Of a stretch of DNA of 49,461 nt, positions 24,086 through 31,633 are shown piece by piece. The translations under genes and the position numbers were made by a program. Every line of letters starts with the position of its first letter. The stretch's first letter is position 1. The notes beneath the pieces are model-generated. The model did not search any database. It was not told the origin of the DNA and worked only from the letters and a program-made list of their open reading frames with translations. Location: assembly GCA_019637975.1 (NCBI GenBank), contig JAHBUR010000032.1, forward strand, positions 1-49,461. Reading direction: 5' to 3'. The stretch is from Bacteroidota bacterium (lineage in GTDB: Bacteria > Bacteroidota > Ignavibacteria > UBA10030 > UBA6906).

Positions 24086-25573
24086 ATGAAGCTTACGATC
24101 TACCACAAGATGTTGGTAGGATTTGGTATAGTCATCTTCCTGATGATTGTTACCAATTTCTATGTTCTCCTTCAGATGAACAAAGTCACGAAGGTGACCA
24201 CAGAAGCGTTCTCCTACGATGTGCCGGGAATTGACTTTGCAAAGCAGATGCAGGAAGTGCTGTATGTGGAAGAGCCCTATGCCGCAAAGGCCGTTGCATT
24301 TCATGATGCGGAATACTACAAAGGGTTTGAAGAGCAAAGCAAAGTTTTCGACCGGCTGATTGATTCTCTTGCCTCCACACGCCTTACTCCAAAAACCCGG
24401 GCAATTCTGGACCGAATACGTGAAAGTCACGCTTGGTTTGCGGACGCGACAAGACGCGCAACGTTCGGCATCGGACGAAAAAACAATGATCCGGCATTTG
24501 ACGATGCCGCCCGCAGTGACAGCCTTGATGTGTTACTCTCTGAGATTCGCGGCTTCATTGAAATACACGAATCGGCAGTAAAGCAATCGATATGGGAAGC
24601 AAGCCACCGGATGTCCAAGTCAACAAACGTTGCGTATGTTCTTTCAGTATGTACGCTGCTGATCGCCGTTGGCGCGGCGGTGTTTATTGCCCGCACGATT
24701 ACCAAGCCGCTTTCCGTGCTGATTGACGGAACGGAGAAGATTGCAGCCGGCAAATTCGCCCCGATCACCGTTTCTACAAGAGATGAAATGTCGCTCCTGG
24801 CAAGCGCGATGAACGAGATGAGTTCCAAGTTGCACTCCACCGACCGTATGAAAACCGAGATGATGCATCACATTTCGCACGAGCTTCGCACTCCGCTTCA
24901 AGCGATGACGTCCGCACTGAACCTCTTGGCCGATCAACGATACGGAACATTGAATTCGGAACAATTGCGTTTGACTTCGTTTTTGAGGGAAGGGATCAAC
25001 AAGATTACATCGTTTAGCCATCAGTTTCTGGATATTTCGAAGATCGAATCCGGCGCCATGCAGTACAGTTTTGCGCCGGCAGATCTCCTCACTGTCATGC
25101 TGCCGGTGATCGAGGAAGCAAAGCTTATTGCCACACGCAAAAACATTGCCGTAACTGTCAACGCGACTCCGATCCCGAAAGTAAAGGCCGATGTTGACAA
25201 GCTTTCGCAGGTGTACAGCAATTTGCTGAGCAATGCAATAAAGTACACGCCGGAGAACGGCAGAATCCAGATTGATGTCGGACAATCAAAATTCGGCGTG
25301 CGAGTGTCGGTAACAGACTCCGGTATTGGAATTGCACCGGAAGACTTGCCGAACGTGTTCACAAAATTCTATCAGGCGAAAAATTCGGACAAAGCGAGCA
25401 GCCGCGGAACGGGCGTCGGGCTTGCCTTGGTCAAAGCGCTTGTTGAAGCACACGGCGGTCGGGTGTTTGCTGAAAGCGCGGTTGGTGAAGGAACCCGGTT
25501 TACAGTGGAATTGCCCGCAGTGAAGGAACCGGTGATGCCTGCCTTTGCCGCGATGCAGCAGTCCGTCAATTGA
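24086..25573 (+). CDS. Membrane sensor histidine kinase (HAMP-HisKA-HATPase)
   Basis: A 495-residue kinase. Helix 1 (residues 9-30) and helix 2 (about 188-207) flank a periplasmic four-helix-type sensor domain. HAMP follows (TITKPLSVLIDGTEKIAAG), then the phospho-acceptor His near 265 in SHELRTPLQAM, the N box NLLSNAIKYT, G1 DSGIGIAPEDLP and G2 GTGVGLALVK. All catalytic motifs are intact. No response regulator is adjacent; the nearest is the orphan at 29696-30163. The partner gene downstream encodes an exported coiled-coil protein, an arrangement like QseE-QseG of enterobacteria. A hairpin TTCCT/AGGAA at 24059-24076 could cover the ribosome site AGAGAGGAAG. Confidence 0.9.
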   Translation: MKLTIYHKMLVGFGIVIFLMIVTNFYVLLQMNKVTKVTTEAFSYDVPGIDFAKQMQEVLYVEEPYAAKAVAFHDAEYYKGFEEQSKVFDRLIDSLASTRLTPKTRAILDRIRESHAWFADATRRATFGIGRKNNDPAFDDAARSDSLDVLLSEIRGFIEIHESAVKQSIWEASHRMSKSTNVAYVLSVCTLLIAVGAAVFIARTITKPLSVLIDGTEKIAAGKFAPITVSTRDEMSLLASAMNEMSSKLHSTDRMKTEMMHHISHELRTPLQAMTSALNLLADQRYGTLNSEQLRLTSFLREGINKITSFSHQFLDISKIESGAMQYSFAPADLLTVMLPVIEEAKLIATRKNIAVTVNATPIPKVKADVDKLSQVYSNLLSNAIKYTPENGRIQIDVGQSKFGVRVSVTDSGIGIAPEDLPNVFTKFYQAKNSDKASSRGTGVGLALVKALVEAHGGRVFAESAVGEGTRFTVELPAVKEPVMPAFAAMQQSVN

Positions 25574-25584
25574 GCGGAGGTTGT

Positions 25585-26307
25585 ATGAAAAAAAATCTGG
25601 CGTGGACTGTAGTCACCTCCCTTTTGTGCTTCGCAAGTGTTGCACAGGCACAAAGCGCGAAGAATGTTTCCGAACGCGAAACCAAGGCGGAATATCATCT
25701 CTCTTTTGCCGACAGTCTTGAGACGGCGGGAGCCTTCCAAGGCGCTTCCCTTGTCTACAAGATGGTTGTAGAGTTGTATCCGAATAGCGTGTACTATGCT
25801 GAAGCAGTTCGCAACCTCGGTCATTTGTATATCAACCCTTTTAACACCGCACGAAACGACAGCATTGCCCTCTACTGGTTTAAGAAGCATCTTGAGATAC
25901 CGTGGCTGCAACGCGGCGAACGTTCAAGATCGGTAATCATCTCCTCACTTGTGCGCGAGAGGTTGAAGGCCAATACCACCGATTCGCGCCGTGCCGATGT
26001 TCTTGATAGCCTCTCGCAACTTTCCCGCATTCAAGCAGCAGAGATCGCAGCACAATCGAAGAGAATTGCTGAACTACGGTCGGATCTGGAACAAACGGAT
26101 ACGGATCTCCATATCCTCCTCGAATTCCAAAAGAATCCGACTGTCACGAGAAGGGACTCACTTGCAGCCAGCAGCACAACACTCCAACGGCTGGCTGAAG
26201 CAACAGACTCCCAACAAGAACGTAAGAACGTCGAGCAATCGAACGAACAACTCCGCAAGTTGCGTGAGATTGACTTGCGGGCATTACAGCGTCGCTCCAA
26301 ACGATAG
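25585..26307 (+). CDS. Exported TPR/coiled-coil protein beside the histidine kinase
   Basis: A 240-residue protein with a signal peptide (MKKNLAWTVVTSLLCFASVAQAQ). Residues about 30-110 contain TPR-like helices (YHLSFADSLETAGAFQGAS, YYAEAVRNLGHLYI). From about 145 the sequence is a long coiled coil rich in Glu, Gln, Arg and Leu (IAAQSKRIAELRSDLEQTDTD). The ATG at 25585 follows GGAGG and lies 11 bases after the kinase stop. A role as periplasmic partner of the kinase, comparable to QseG, is inference from position and build. Confidence 0.75.
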   Translation: MKKNLAWTVVTSLLCFASVAQAQSAKNVSERETKAEYHLSFADSLETAGAFQGASLVYKMVVELYPNSVYYAEAVRNLGHLYINPFNTARNDSIALYWFKKHLEIPWLQRGERSRSVIISSLVRERLKANTTDSRRADVLDSLSQLSRIQAAEIAAQSKRIAELRSDLEQTDTDLHILLEFQKNPTVTRRDSLAASSTTLQRLAEATDSQQERKNVEQSNEQLRKLREIDLRALQRRSKR

Positions 26308-26433
26308 CGTTAAGATTTTCGGTGGATTGAAATGTCCGTGGCGTTGCGCCGTGCGCATCATCGCGGAACGCCATCTCCTCGCCGGCACTCATCACTTCTG
26401 TTTACTGCTTTTATAACAATCTCAGTGACTTCT

Positions 26434-28560
26434 ATGATACATTTTCGATACGTCTTCGTTGCCGTACTGTCCGTATTGGCAGCAGGTAGTTTTGCCCAGC
26501 CCCTGCAATATCCTCCGTCAGAGAAAGGTGATGTGACGGATTCCTACTTCGGGGTAAAGGTTCCCGACCCCTACAGATGGCTTGAAGACGACACGTCGCA
26601 GGCAGTCGCCGGGTGGGTAGCACGGCAAAACGAGGTGACCTTCGAGTATCTTTCCCGAATTCCTTTCCGCGAGAAGTTGAAAAATCGACTCGAACAAATT
26701 TTCAATTATCCAAAATACTCGACCCCTGTACGAAAAGGGAAGTATTATGTTTTTTCGAAGAACGATGGACTTCAAAACCAGGCGGTGTACTACATCCAGG
26801 AAGGCCTCAGTGGCATGCCAACCGTCCTTCTCGACCCGAATACATGGTCTGAAGATGGCACCATCAAGCTGGCATCCCTCGATCTGTCGAGAGACGGAAA
26901 GTATCTTGCATACAGCATCTCACGCGGCGGATCGGATTGGCGCGAGTTCTTTATTATGGAAGTCGGGAGTCGCACGCTTTTGCCGGATCATATACAGTGG
27001 GCTAAGTTCTCAGGCGCTGCCTGGCATGAAGATGGATTCTTCTACAGCAAATACGACCCGCCCGCTGACACATTGAAGGCGCTTTCCGCGAAGAACGAAA
27101 ACCACAAAGTGTACTATCACAGAATCGGGACACTTCAACAGGATGATATCCTCGTATTTGAGGATAGAAACAACCCCCTTCGGTTTCACGGCGTATCGGT
27201 GACAGAAGATGGCCGCTTTGCGATTCTCTCCATTTCTGATCGCGGCCGGGGAAGGAACGGGAACGCGGTTTTCGTGAGAGATTTGAAGAAGGGGGAAAAG
27301 TCCTTCAAGCCTCTTGTGCATCAATTCGAGAACTCGATTCGAGTTATCGACAACATCGACAGCAAGTTGCTTGTCAAGACGAATACAGGGGCACCGAACG
27401 AACTGGTTGTGTTGATTGATCCGGCGAAACCCGAACAAAAACATTGGGAAGTAATTCTTCCGGAGAAAGACCATTTGCTTGAGGGTGTCACGGTGGCTGG
27501 TGGAAAACTCCTCGTAACATATCTGAAAGATGTGAGCCATCGTGCGTACGTGTATTCGCTGGACGGGAAGTTGGACCATGAACTGCGCTTACCGACACTT
27601 GGCACAGTCAGTTTTTCGGGCGGACGGCGGGATGATAATATCATCTTCTACACGTTCACATCGTTCACATTCCCGACGTCAATCTACAAGTTTGATATCG
27701 GGAAGGAGCAGGCCGAGCTTTTCCGCCAGTCGGAAGTGTCGTTTGTGCCAGAGGACTTTGAAACCAGGCAAGTGTTTTTCCCCAGCAAGGACGGAACCCG
27801 GGTACCCATGTTCATTACCCGCAAAAAGGGCATGGAACTTGATGGCAACAACCCGACACTGCTGTACGGTTACGGCGGTTTCAATATCAGTCAACGGCCG
27901 GCATTCAACTCTCTGGTGATAGCATTGCTTGAACAGGGGGTCGTGTATTGCGTCGTGAACCTGCGCGGTGGTGGGGAGTATGGCAAATCCTGGCATCAGG
28001 CGGGGACTGTTCTCAACAAGCAGAATGTGTTTGATGATTTTATTGCTGCCGGGGAATGGCTGATAGCGAACAAGTACACCTCAACGGAGAAGCTTGCTAT
28101 GCAAGGCGGCAGTAACGGAGGCCTGCTTGTCGGTGCCGTAATGTGCCAACGGCCTGATTTATTCAAGGTCGCACTTCCTGCAGTCGGCGTTATGGATATG
28201 CTGCGGTATCATACATTTACCATCGGCTGGAACTGGAAACCCGACTACGGCAGCAGTGAGGATTCCGTTCAGTTTCACGCCCTGTACAGATACTCACCCC
28301 TACACAATTTGCGTGACGGCGTGAGTTATCCCGCGACGCTTGTAACAACAGCCAACCGCGACGATCGGGTAGTTCCCGCACATTCTTACAAGTTCGCCGC
28401 AACGCTGCAGGAGAAGCATCGTGGCAATAATCCTGTTCTCATTCGTGTTGAAACAAAATCCGGTCACGGTGCCAGCAATACGACGAAGCAAATAGCAGCG
28501 ACTTCAGATGCCTATTCATTTCTCCTGTACAATCTGAACGTGAATCCGCAATGGCCTTGA
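26434..28560 (+). CDS. Prolyl oligopeptidase family serine protease (S9A), exported
   Basis: A 708-residue enzyme that cuts peptides after proline. A signal peptide (ending AGSFAQ) points to the periplasm. The N-terminal motif YPPSEKGDVTDSYFG and PYRWLEDD and a seven-bladed propeller precede the hydrolase domain, whose catalytic triad is Ser560 in GGSNGG, Asp in NRDDRV (643/644) and His678 in KSGHG. The length matches family members. I chose the ATG at 26434 because it begins the signal peptide directly; an ATG 34 codons earlier (26332) adds a basic stretch and cannot be excluded, and neither has a strong ribosome site. The next gene overlaps its end. Confidence 0.92.
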   Translation: MIHFRYVFVAVLSVLAAGSFAQPLQYPPSEKGDVTDSYFGVKVPDPYRWLEDDTSQAVAGWVARQNEVTFEYLSRIPFREKLKNRLEQIFNYPKYSTPVRKGKYYVFSKNDGLQNQAVYYIQEGLSGMPTVLLDPNTWSEDGTIKLASLDLSRDGKYLAYSISRGGSDWREFFIMEVGSRTLLPDHIQWAKFSGAAWHEDGFFYSKYDPPADTLKALSAKNENHKVYYHRIGTLQQDDILVFEDRNNPLRFHGVSVTEDGRFAILSISDRGRGRNGNAVFVRDLKKGEKSFKPLVHQFENSIRVIDNIDSKLLVKTNTGAPNELVVLIDPAKPEQKHWEVILPEKDHLLEGVTVAGGKLLVTYLKDVSHRAYVYSLDGKLDHELRLPTLGTVSFSGGRRDDNIIFYTFTSFTFPTSIYKFDIGKEQAELFRQSEVSFVPEDFETRQVFFPSKDGTRVPMFITRKKGMELDGNNPTLLYGYGGFNISQRPAFNSLVIALLEQGVVYCVVNLRGGGEYGKSWHQAGTVLNKQNVFDDFIAAGEWLIANKYTSTEKLAMQGGSNGGLLVGAVMCQRPDLFKVALPAVGVMDMLRYHTFTIGWNWKPDYGSSEDSVQFHALYRYSPLHNLRDGVSYPATLVTTANRDDRVVPAHSYKFAATLQEKHRGNNPVLIRVETKSGHGASNTTKQIAATSDAYSFLLYNLNVNPQWP

Positions 28561-29102
28561 ATGACGGACCTCTCCATCGTCCTCCATTGACCGAACTCGA
28601 AAGATCGCTAACTCATGAATATCTGTTTGCGTCTCAAGTGATTCACCTCGCTATGCTCATGGGAGCATTGGCTTTTCTCACAGTAACTATCGTCCTCTAT
28701 GCCGGGGCTATTCCTGATGTTTACGGCGATGTGTCCTTGCTGGACACGTTAAGCTCTATCCATGCCATCTATGCCTTTGGCGCATATTCTCTGGCGATGC
28801 TTCTGTACAAGCGTCAAATAGCCGGGTCAGAAACAGATGTGAATCCGGACGCCGATCGAGTTTCTGCCTTCCTTTCCAGAGTGAGAACTGCCCAGATTGT
28901 CCGGCTGGCGCTTTACGAAGGTGCGGCCTTTATGGGACTGGTGGTTTGTATGTTGGCGGCAATGAACGGGACGCTGCACGTGCACCCGATTTATTGGTGG
29001 AATGTAGCCTCGACAGCGATACTCGCCGGCCTCATCGTTCTAACATTCCCGACACGAACAAAGATAATTCAAATATTTCATGACCTGTACGGCTCATACT
29101 GA
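28551..29102 (+). CDS. Small four-helix membrane protein of unknown function
   Basis: A 183-residue membrane protein with about four helices (roughly residues 30-52, 68-86, 118-140 and 148-166) and soluble N-terminal and central segments. I do not recognise a family or catalytic motif. Its ATG lies within the last codons of the prolyl oligopeptidase gene (10-base overlap), so it is read from the same mRNA and probably coupled. The next gene starts 13 bases after its stop. Confidence 0.7.
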   Translation: MALNDGPLHRPPLTELERSLTHEYLFASQVIHLAMLMGALAFLTVTIVLYAGAIPDVYGDVSLLDTLSSIHAIYAFGAYSLAMLLYKRQIAGSETDVNPDADRVSAFLSRVRTAQIVRLALYEGAAFMGLVVCMLAAMNGTLHVHPIYWWNVASTAILAGLIVLTFPTRTKIIQIFHDLYGSY

Positions 29103-29115
29103 CTATGGAGAATAT

Positions 29116-29631
29116 GTGACCAATCGTTTACCCCTTTTTCTTATCCTCGTATTCCCGCTGTTTGTCTGCTTCATGGCGTGGTATGTTTGGTACAGTCCTG
29201 CAACAACGGTTATTCTTGTTCGACATGCCGAGCGTTTGAACGATACGGATACTACCTCAATTTCAGAGGCGGGGCTGGAAAGAGCTGAACAGTTGGCCCA
29301 CACGCTGCATTCCTATCCGCTGAAGAGAATTTTCGTTTCTGAAAAACACAGGACTCTCCAAACCGCTACCGCCACCGCCTCGCTGTTCAACATTCGTCCC
29401 TCACACATTGCTGCGAATAACATTCGCGGCTTTGCAGATTCCGTGAAGGCACAACGAGGAGATGCAATTTTGATTGTAGGGCATTCCGATACTGTCCCGA
29501 AAATTATTGCAAAGTTGGGAATTTCCTCTCCTCCTGCAATCGACACATCAGACTTTGATGATATTTTTGTGGTGACGGTGTTTCGGTTCCGCTCGACGAT
29601 GGTACACCTGAAATACGGGCCCCCTTCTTGA
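29116..29631 (+). CDS. Histidine phosphatase family protein (SixA/phosphoglycerate mutase-like)
   Basis: A 171-residue protein with one N-terminal membrane helix (about residues 5-23) and a histidine phosphatase domain. It has the catalytic VRHAER, a conserved Arg in HRTLQTA and the second His in VGHSDTVP. Members remove phosphate from phosphohistidine proteins or small phosphoesters. The anchor would place the domain outside the cytoplasm or at the inner membrane face. The GTG at 29116 is chosen because GGAG lies 5 bases upstream and it clears the upstream stop; an in-frame ATG at 29080 would overlap the upstream gene. Its substrate is unknown. Confidence 0.8.
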   Translation: MTNRLPLFLILVFPLFVCFMAWYVWYSPATTVILVRHAERLNDTDTTSISEAGLERAEQLAHTLHSYPLKRIFVSEKHRTLQTATATASLFNIRPSHIAANNIRGFADSVKAQRGDAILIVGHSDTVPKIIAKLGISSPPAIDTSDFDDIFVVTVFRFRSTMVHLKYGPPS

Positions 29632-29639
29632 GATAAAGC

Positions 29640-29684
29640 AAAATCCCTGTCGGCTTTGGGGACGAGCCGCACAGGGACTTTGTT
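29640..29684. terminator. Bidirectional hairpin terminator between convergent genes
   Basis: CCCTGTCGGCT and AGCCGCACAGGG pair across 29645-29676 with one bulged base. On the minus strand the stem is followed by ATTTTGC, and on the plus strand by ACTTTG. It lies between the phosphatase gene and the convergent response regulator. Confidence 0.65.
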
Positions 29685-29695
29685 GAAGAAGAGAA

Positions 29696-30163
29696 CTAGT
29701 AGCGCGCCGTTCGACTCACATTTCGTCGTGCATCGCTCTGCAACTGGTGATGCGATGCCGGTACCCCCTCGACACTCGGGGGGGCAAGTCCTCTCTTGTC
29801 TTCCGGTGTTGTCAGGAATTTGACCCATGCTATCAATTCAGTCAGGGGTCTTCCTTTTTTGAAGAAGCCCTCACGCTTCGGGTCTTTTGCAGCCTCAGTG
29901 GTTAGTTTGTCATTATAGCCGGAGATAAAGAGTACGGGCATGTTTTGCTTGCCCGGGGTTTCGCGCACAGCGTTGCGTAAACGGATGCCGTCCATACGCG
30001 GCATGTAAACATCTGTGATGAGCAAGTCGAACGATGATTCGTTCATCTTCTTAAGAGCGTCTTCTCCGTCGGCAGCAGTGACAACCTGGTGGCCTTCGGA
30101 GGTGAGCATTGTTCTCAGCAACATTCGTATGACAGAATCGTCATCTACTACAAGCAGATTCAT
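29696..30163 (-). CDS. Orphan response regulator (receiver domain only)
   Basis: A 155-residue protein: a CheY-like receiver (residues 1-118) and a 35-residue polar tail (from about KRGLAPPSVEG) with no recognisable output domain. The acidic pair is in VVDDDS, the phosphorylated Asp in ITDVYMPRMDG, the switch residue Ser in FISGY, and Lys in FFKKGRP. Single-domain regulators act by binding partner proteins. The ATG at 30163 follows GAGG; longer frames upstream do not resemble the family. A weak promoter (TTGTTT, 17 bases, TATGTC) precedes it. It might serve the histidine kinase at 24086, which has no regulator beside it; this is only a guess. Confidence 0.85.
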   Translation of the reverse strand: MNLLVVDDDSVIRMLLRTMLTSEGHQVVTAADGEDALKKMNESSFDLLITDVYMPRMDGIRLRNAVRETPGKQNMPVLFISGYNDKLTTEAAKDPKREGFFKKGRPLTELIAWVKFLTTPEDKRGLAPPSVEGVPASHHQLQSDARRNVSRTARY

Positions 30164-30358
30164 AGCTGCCTCAATGGATTCCTTTGATGTTATGACATAA
30201 AGAGTATCGGACGATGAAACAAAAAAAATAGCAATATCAAGGGACATTGACATAACCGGTGACTGGTGACAAGGGTTTCCGGCTCGCCTTATGGAGGTAC
30301 TACCCGGCATAAACAGAATGATCTATTCCAGGCTTCGGAAAGCCGCAACGAGACACGA

Positions 30359-30387
30359 TTGTTTGAAGTTGTGTTTTTCGTTATCTT
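30359..30387 (+). promoter_or_regulatory. Promoter candidate for mnmA
   Basis: TTGTTT (30359-30364), 17-base spacer and TATCTT (30382-30387), about 40 bases before the ATG. The 263-base region from 30164 also holds the upstream sequence of the response regulator and nothing else that I recognise. Confidence 0.5.
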
Positions 30388-30426
30388 AAAAACTGTGAAA
30401 ACAGCGGTTTTTTAAAAAGTAGGGAA

Positions 30427-31533
30427 ATGGCTGACGAGAAGAAGAAAGTTGTTGTCGCGATGAGCGGAGGGGTGGATTCATCCGTTGTGGCCGGGATTCT
30501 CTCGGAGCAGGGATACGAGCTTATTGGGATAACAATCAAGACGTACAGATACGAAGACGTTGGCGGGAATGTCGGCAGCGACAGCAGTTGCTGCTCACTA
30601 GACGGCATTAACGATGCCCGAAGCGTCGCAACAAAGCTGGGTTTCCCGCACTATGTTCTCGATTTCAGCGAGCGGTTTGGCGCTGAGGTAATCGACAATT
30701 TCGTTGACGAGTACCTGAACGGCCGGACACCCAACCCGTGCGTTATCTGCAATCGCAAAATTAAGTGGGAGGAGTTGATTCGTAAATCCGATGCTCTCGG
30801 TGCAGAGTATATCGCGACGGGGCACTACGCGAAGGTAAAGTATAACGAGACGACAGGACGCTACTTTGTCTCGCGTGGGCGCGACGAGTCGAAGGACCAA
30901 TCATACGCACTGTGGGGATTGACGCAGGAGTCCCTCAGCAAAACGCTGTTTCCATTGGCCGATCTAACAAAGCCGGAGTCTCGAGCGCTCGGCGAGAAAT
31001 TCGGCCTCCCGAACATGCGGAAAGGGGAGAGCTACGAAATCTGCTTTATTCCTGATAACAATTACGAACGCTTTCTCAAGGAACGGGTCCCTCAACTTGA
31101 GGAGCAGGTTTCCGATGGCGAGATCATACTTGATGGAGAAGTAGTGGGCAGGCATCGCGGATTTCCTTTCTATACGATTGGCCAGCGAAAGGGTATCGGC
31201 ATAGCGCGGCCGGAACCGTTATACGTGACGTCGATCGACGCTGCGACGAATCGAATTGGGGTGGGGCGGGAAGACAAATTGTACGCACGCGGCTTGATTG
31301 CCCGCAGTGTCAACATGCAGAAGTATGCAGAGTGCACGCAGCCGCTGAACGTGCATGCCAAAATCCGTTACAAAGACCCGGGAGGTGACGCAACCATCAA
31401 ACAAACCGACGACGGAACTGTCGAAGTGATGTTCGATGAGAAACGTCGCGCCATTACACCGGGGCAGTCGGTTGTGTTCTACGAGCAGGATGATATCGTC
31501 GGTGGAGGTATCATCGATGCTGCTATCACGTAA
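30427..31533 (+). CDS. mnmA: tRNA-specific 2-thiouridylase MnmA
   Basis: A 368-residue enzyme that puts sulfur on uridine-34 of Lys, Glu and Gln tRNAs using ATP and a persulfide relay. The PP-loop SGGVDSS is at residues 13-19. The catalytic Cys is in NPCVICN (about residue 101) and the persulfide Cys in SYEICFIPD (about 200). FPFYTIGQRKGIGIA and the C-terminal beta-barrel are intact, and the length is that of the family. It is cytoplasmic. A GGGAA ribosome site precedes the ATG. It appears to be a single gene, with a hairpin terminator after its stop. Confidence 0.95.
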   Translation: MADEKKKVVVAMSGGVDSSVVAGILSEQGYELIGITIKTYRYEDVGGNVGSDSSCCSLDGINDARSVATKLGFPHYVLDFSERFGAEVIDNFVDEYLNGRTPNPCVICNRKIKWEELIRKSDALGAEYIATGHYAKVKYNETTGRYFVSRGRDESKDQSYALWGLTQESLSKTLFPLADLTKPESRALGEKFGLPNMRKGESYEICFIPDNNYERFLKERVPQLEEQVSDGEIILDGEVVGRHRGFPFYTIGQRKGIGIARPEPLYVTSIDAATNRIGVGREDKLYARGLIARSVNMQKYAECTQPLNVHAKIRYKDPGGDATIKQTDDGTVEVMFDEKRRAITPGQSVVFYEQDDIVGGGIIDAAIT

Positions 31534-31584
31534 CAATTGAAACGCAGAGCTTGTTTCAAGGAACTGAGACATGCCGTCTGAATG

Positions 31585-31617
31585 AGGTCACCGGATGGGG
31601 GGTGACCTTTTCTTTTC
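31585..31617 (+). terminator. Rho-independent terminator after mnmA
   Basis: AGGTCACC (31585-31592) and GGTGACCT (31601-31608) form an 8-bp perfect stem with an eight-base loop, followed by TTTCTTTTCC. It argues against a start for the next gene at 31595, which would fall inside the hairpin. Confidence 0.8.
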
Positions 31618-31633
31618 CTCAATATTCCACACA

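Noticed and set aside
24644..25285. A 213-codon frame antisense to the histidine kinase
   Set aside because: It lies wholly inside an intact kinase with all its motifs and shows no features of its own.
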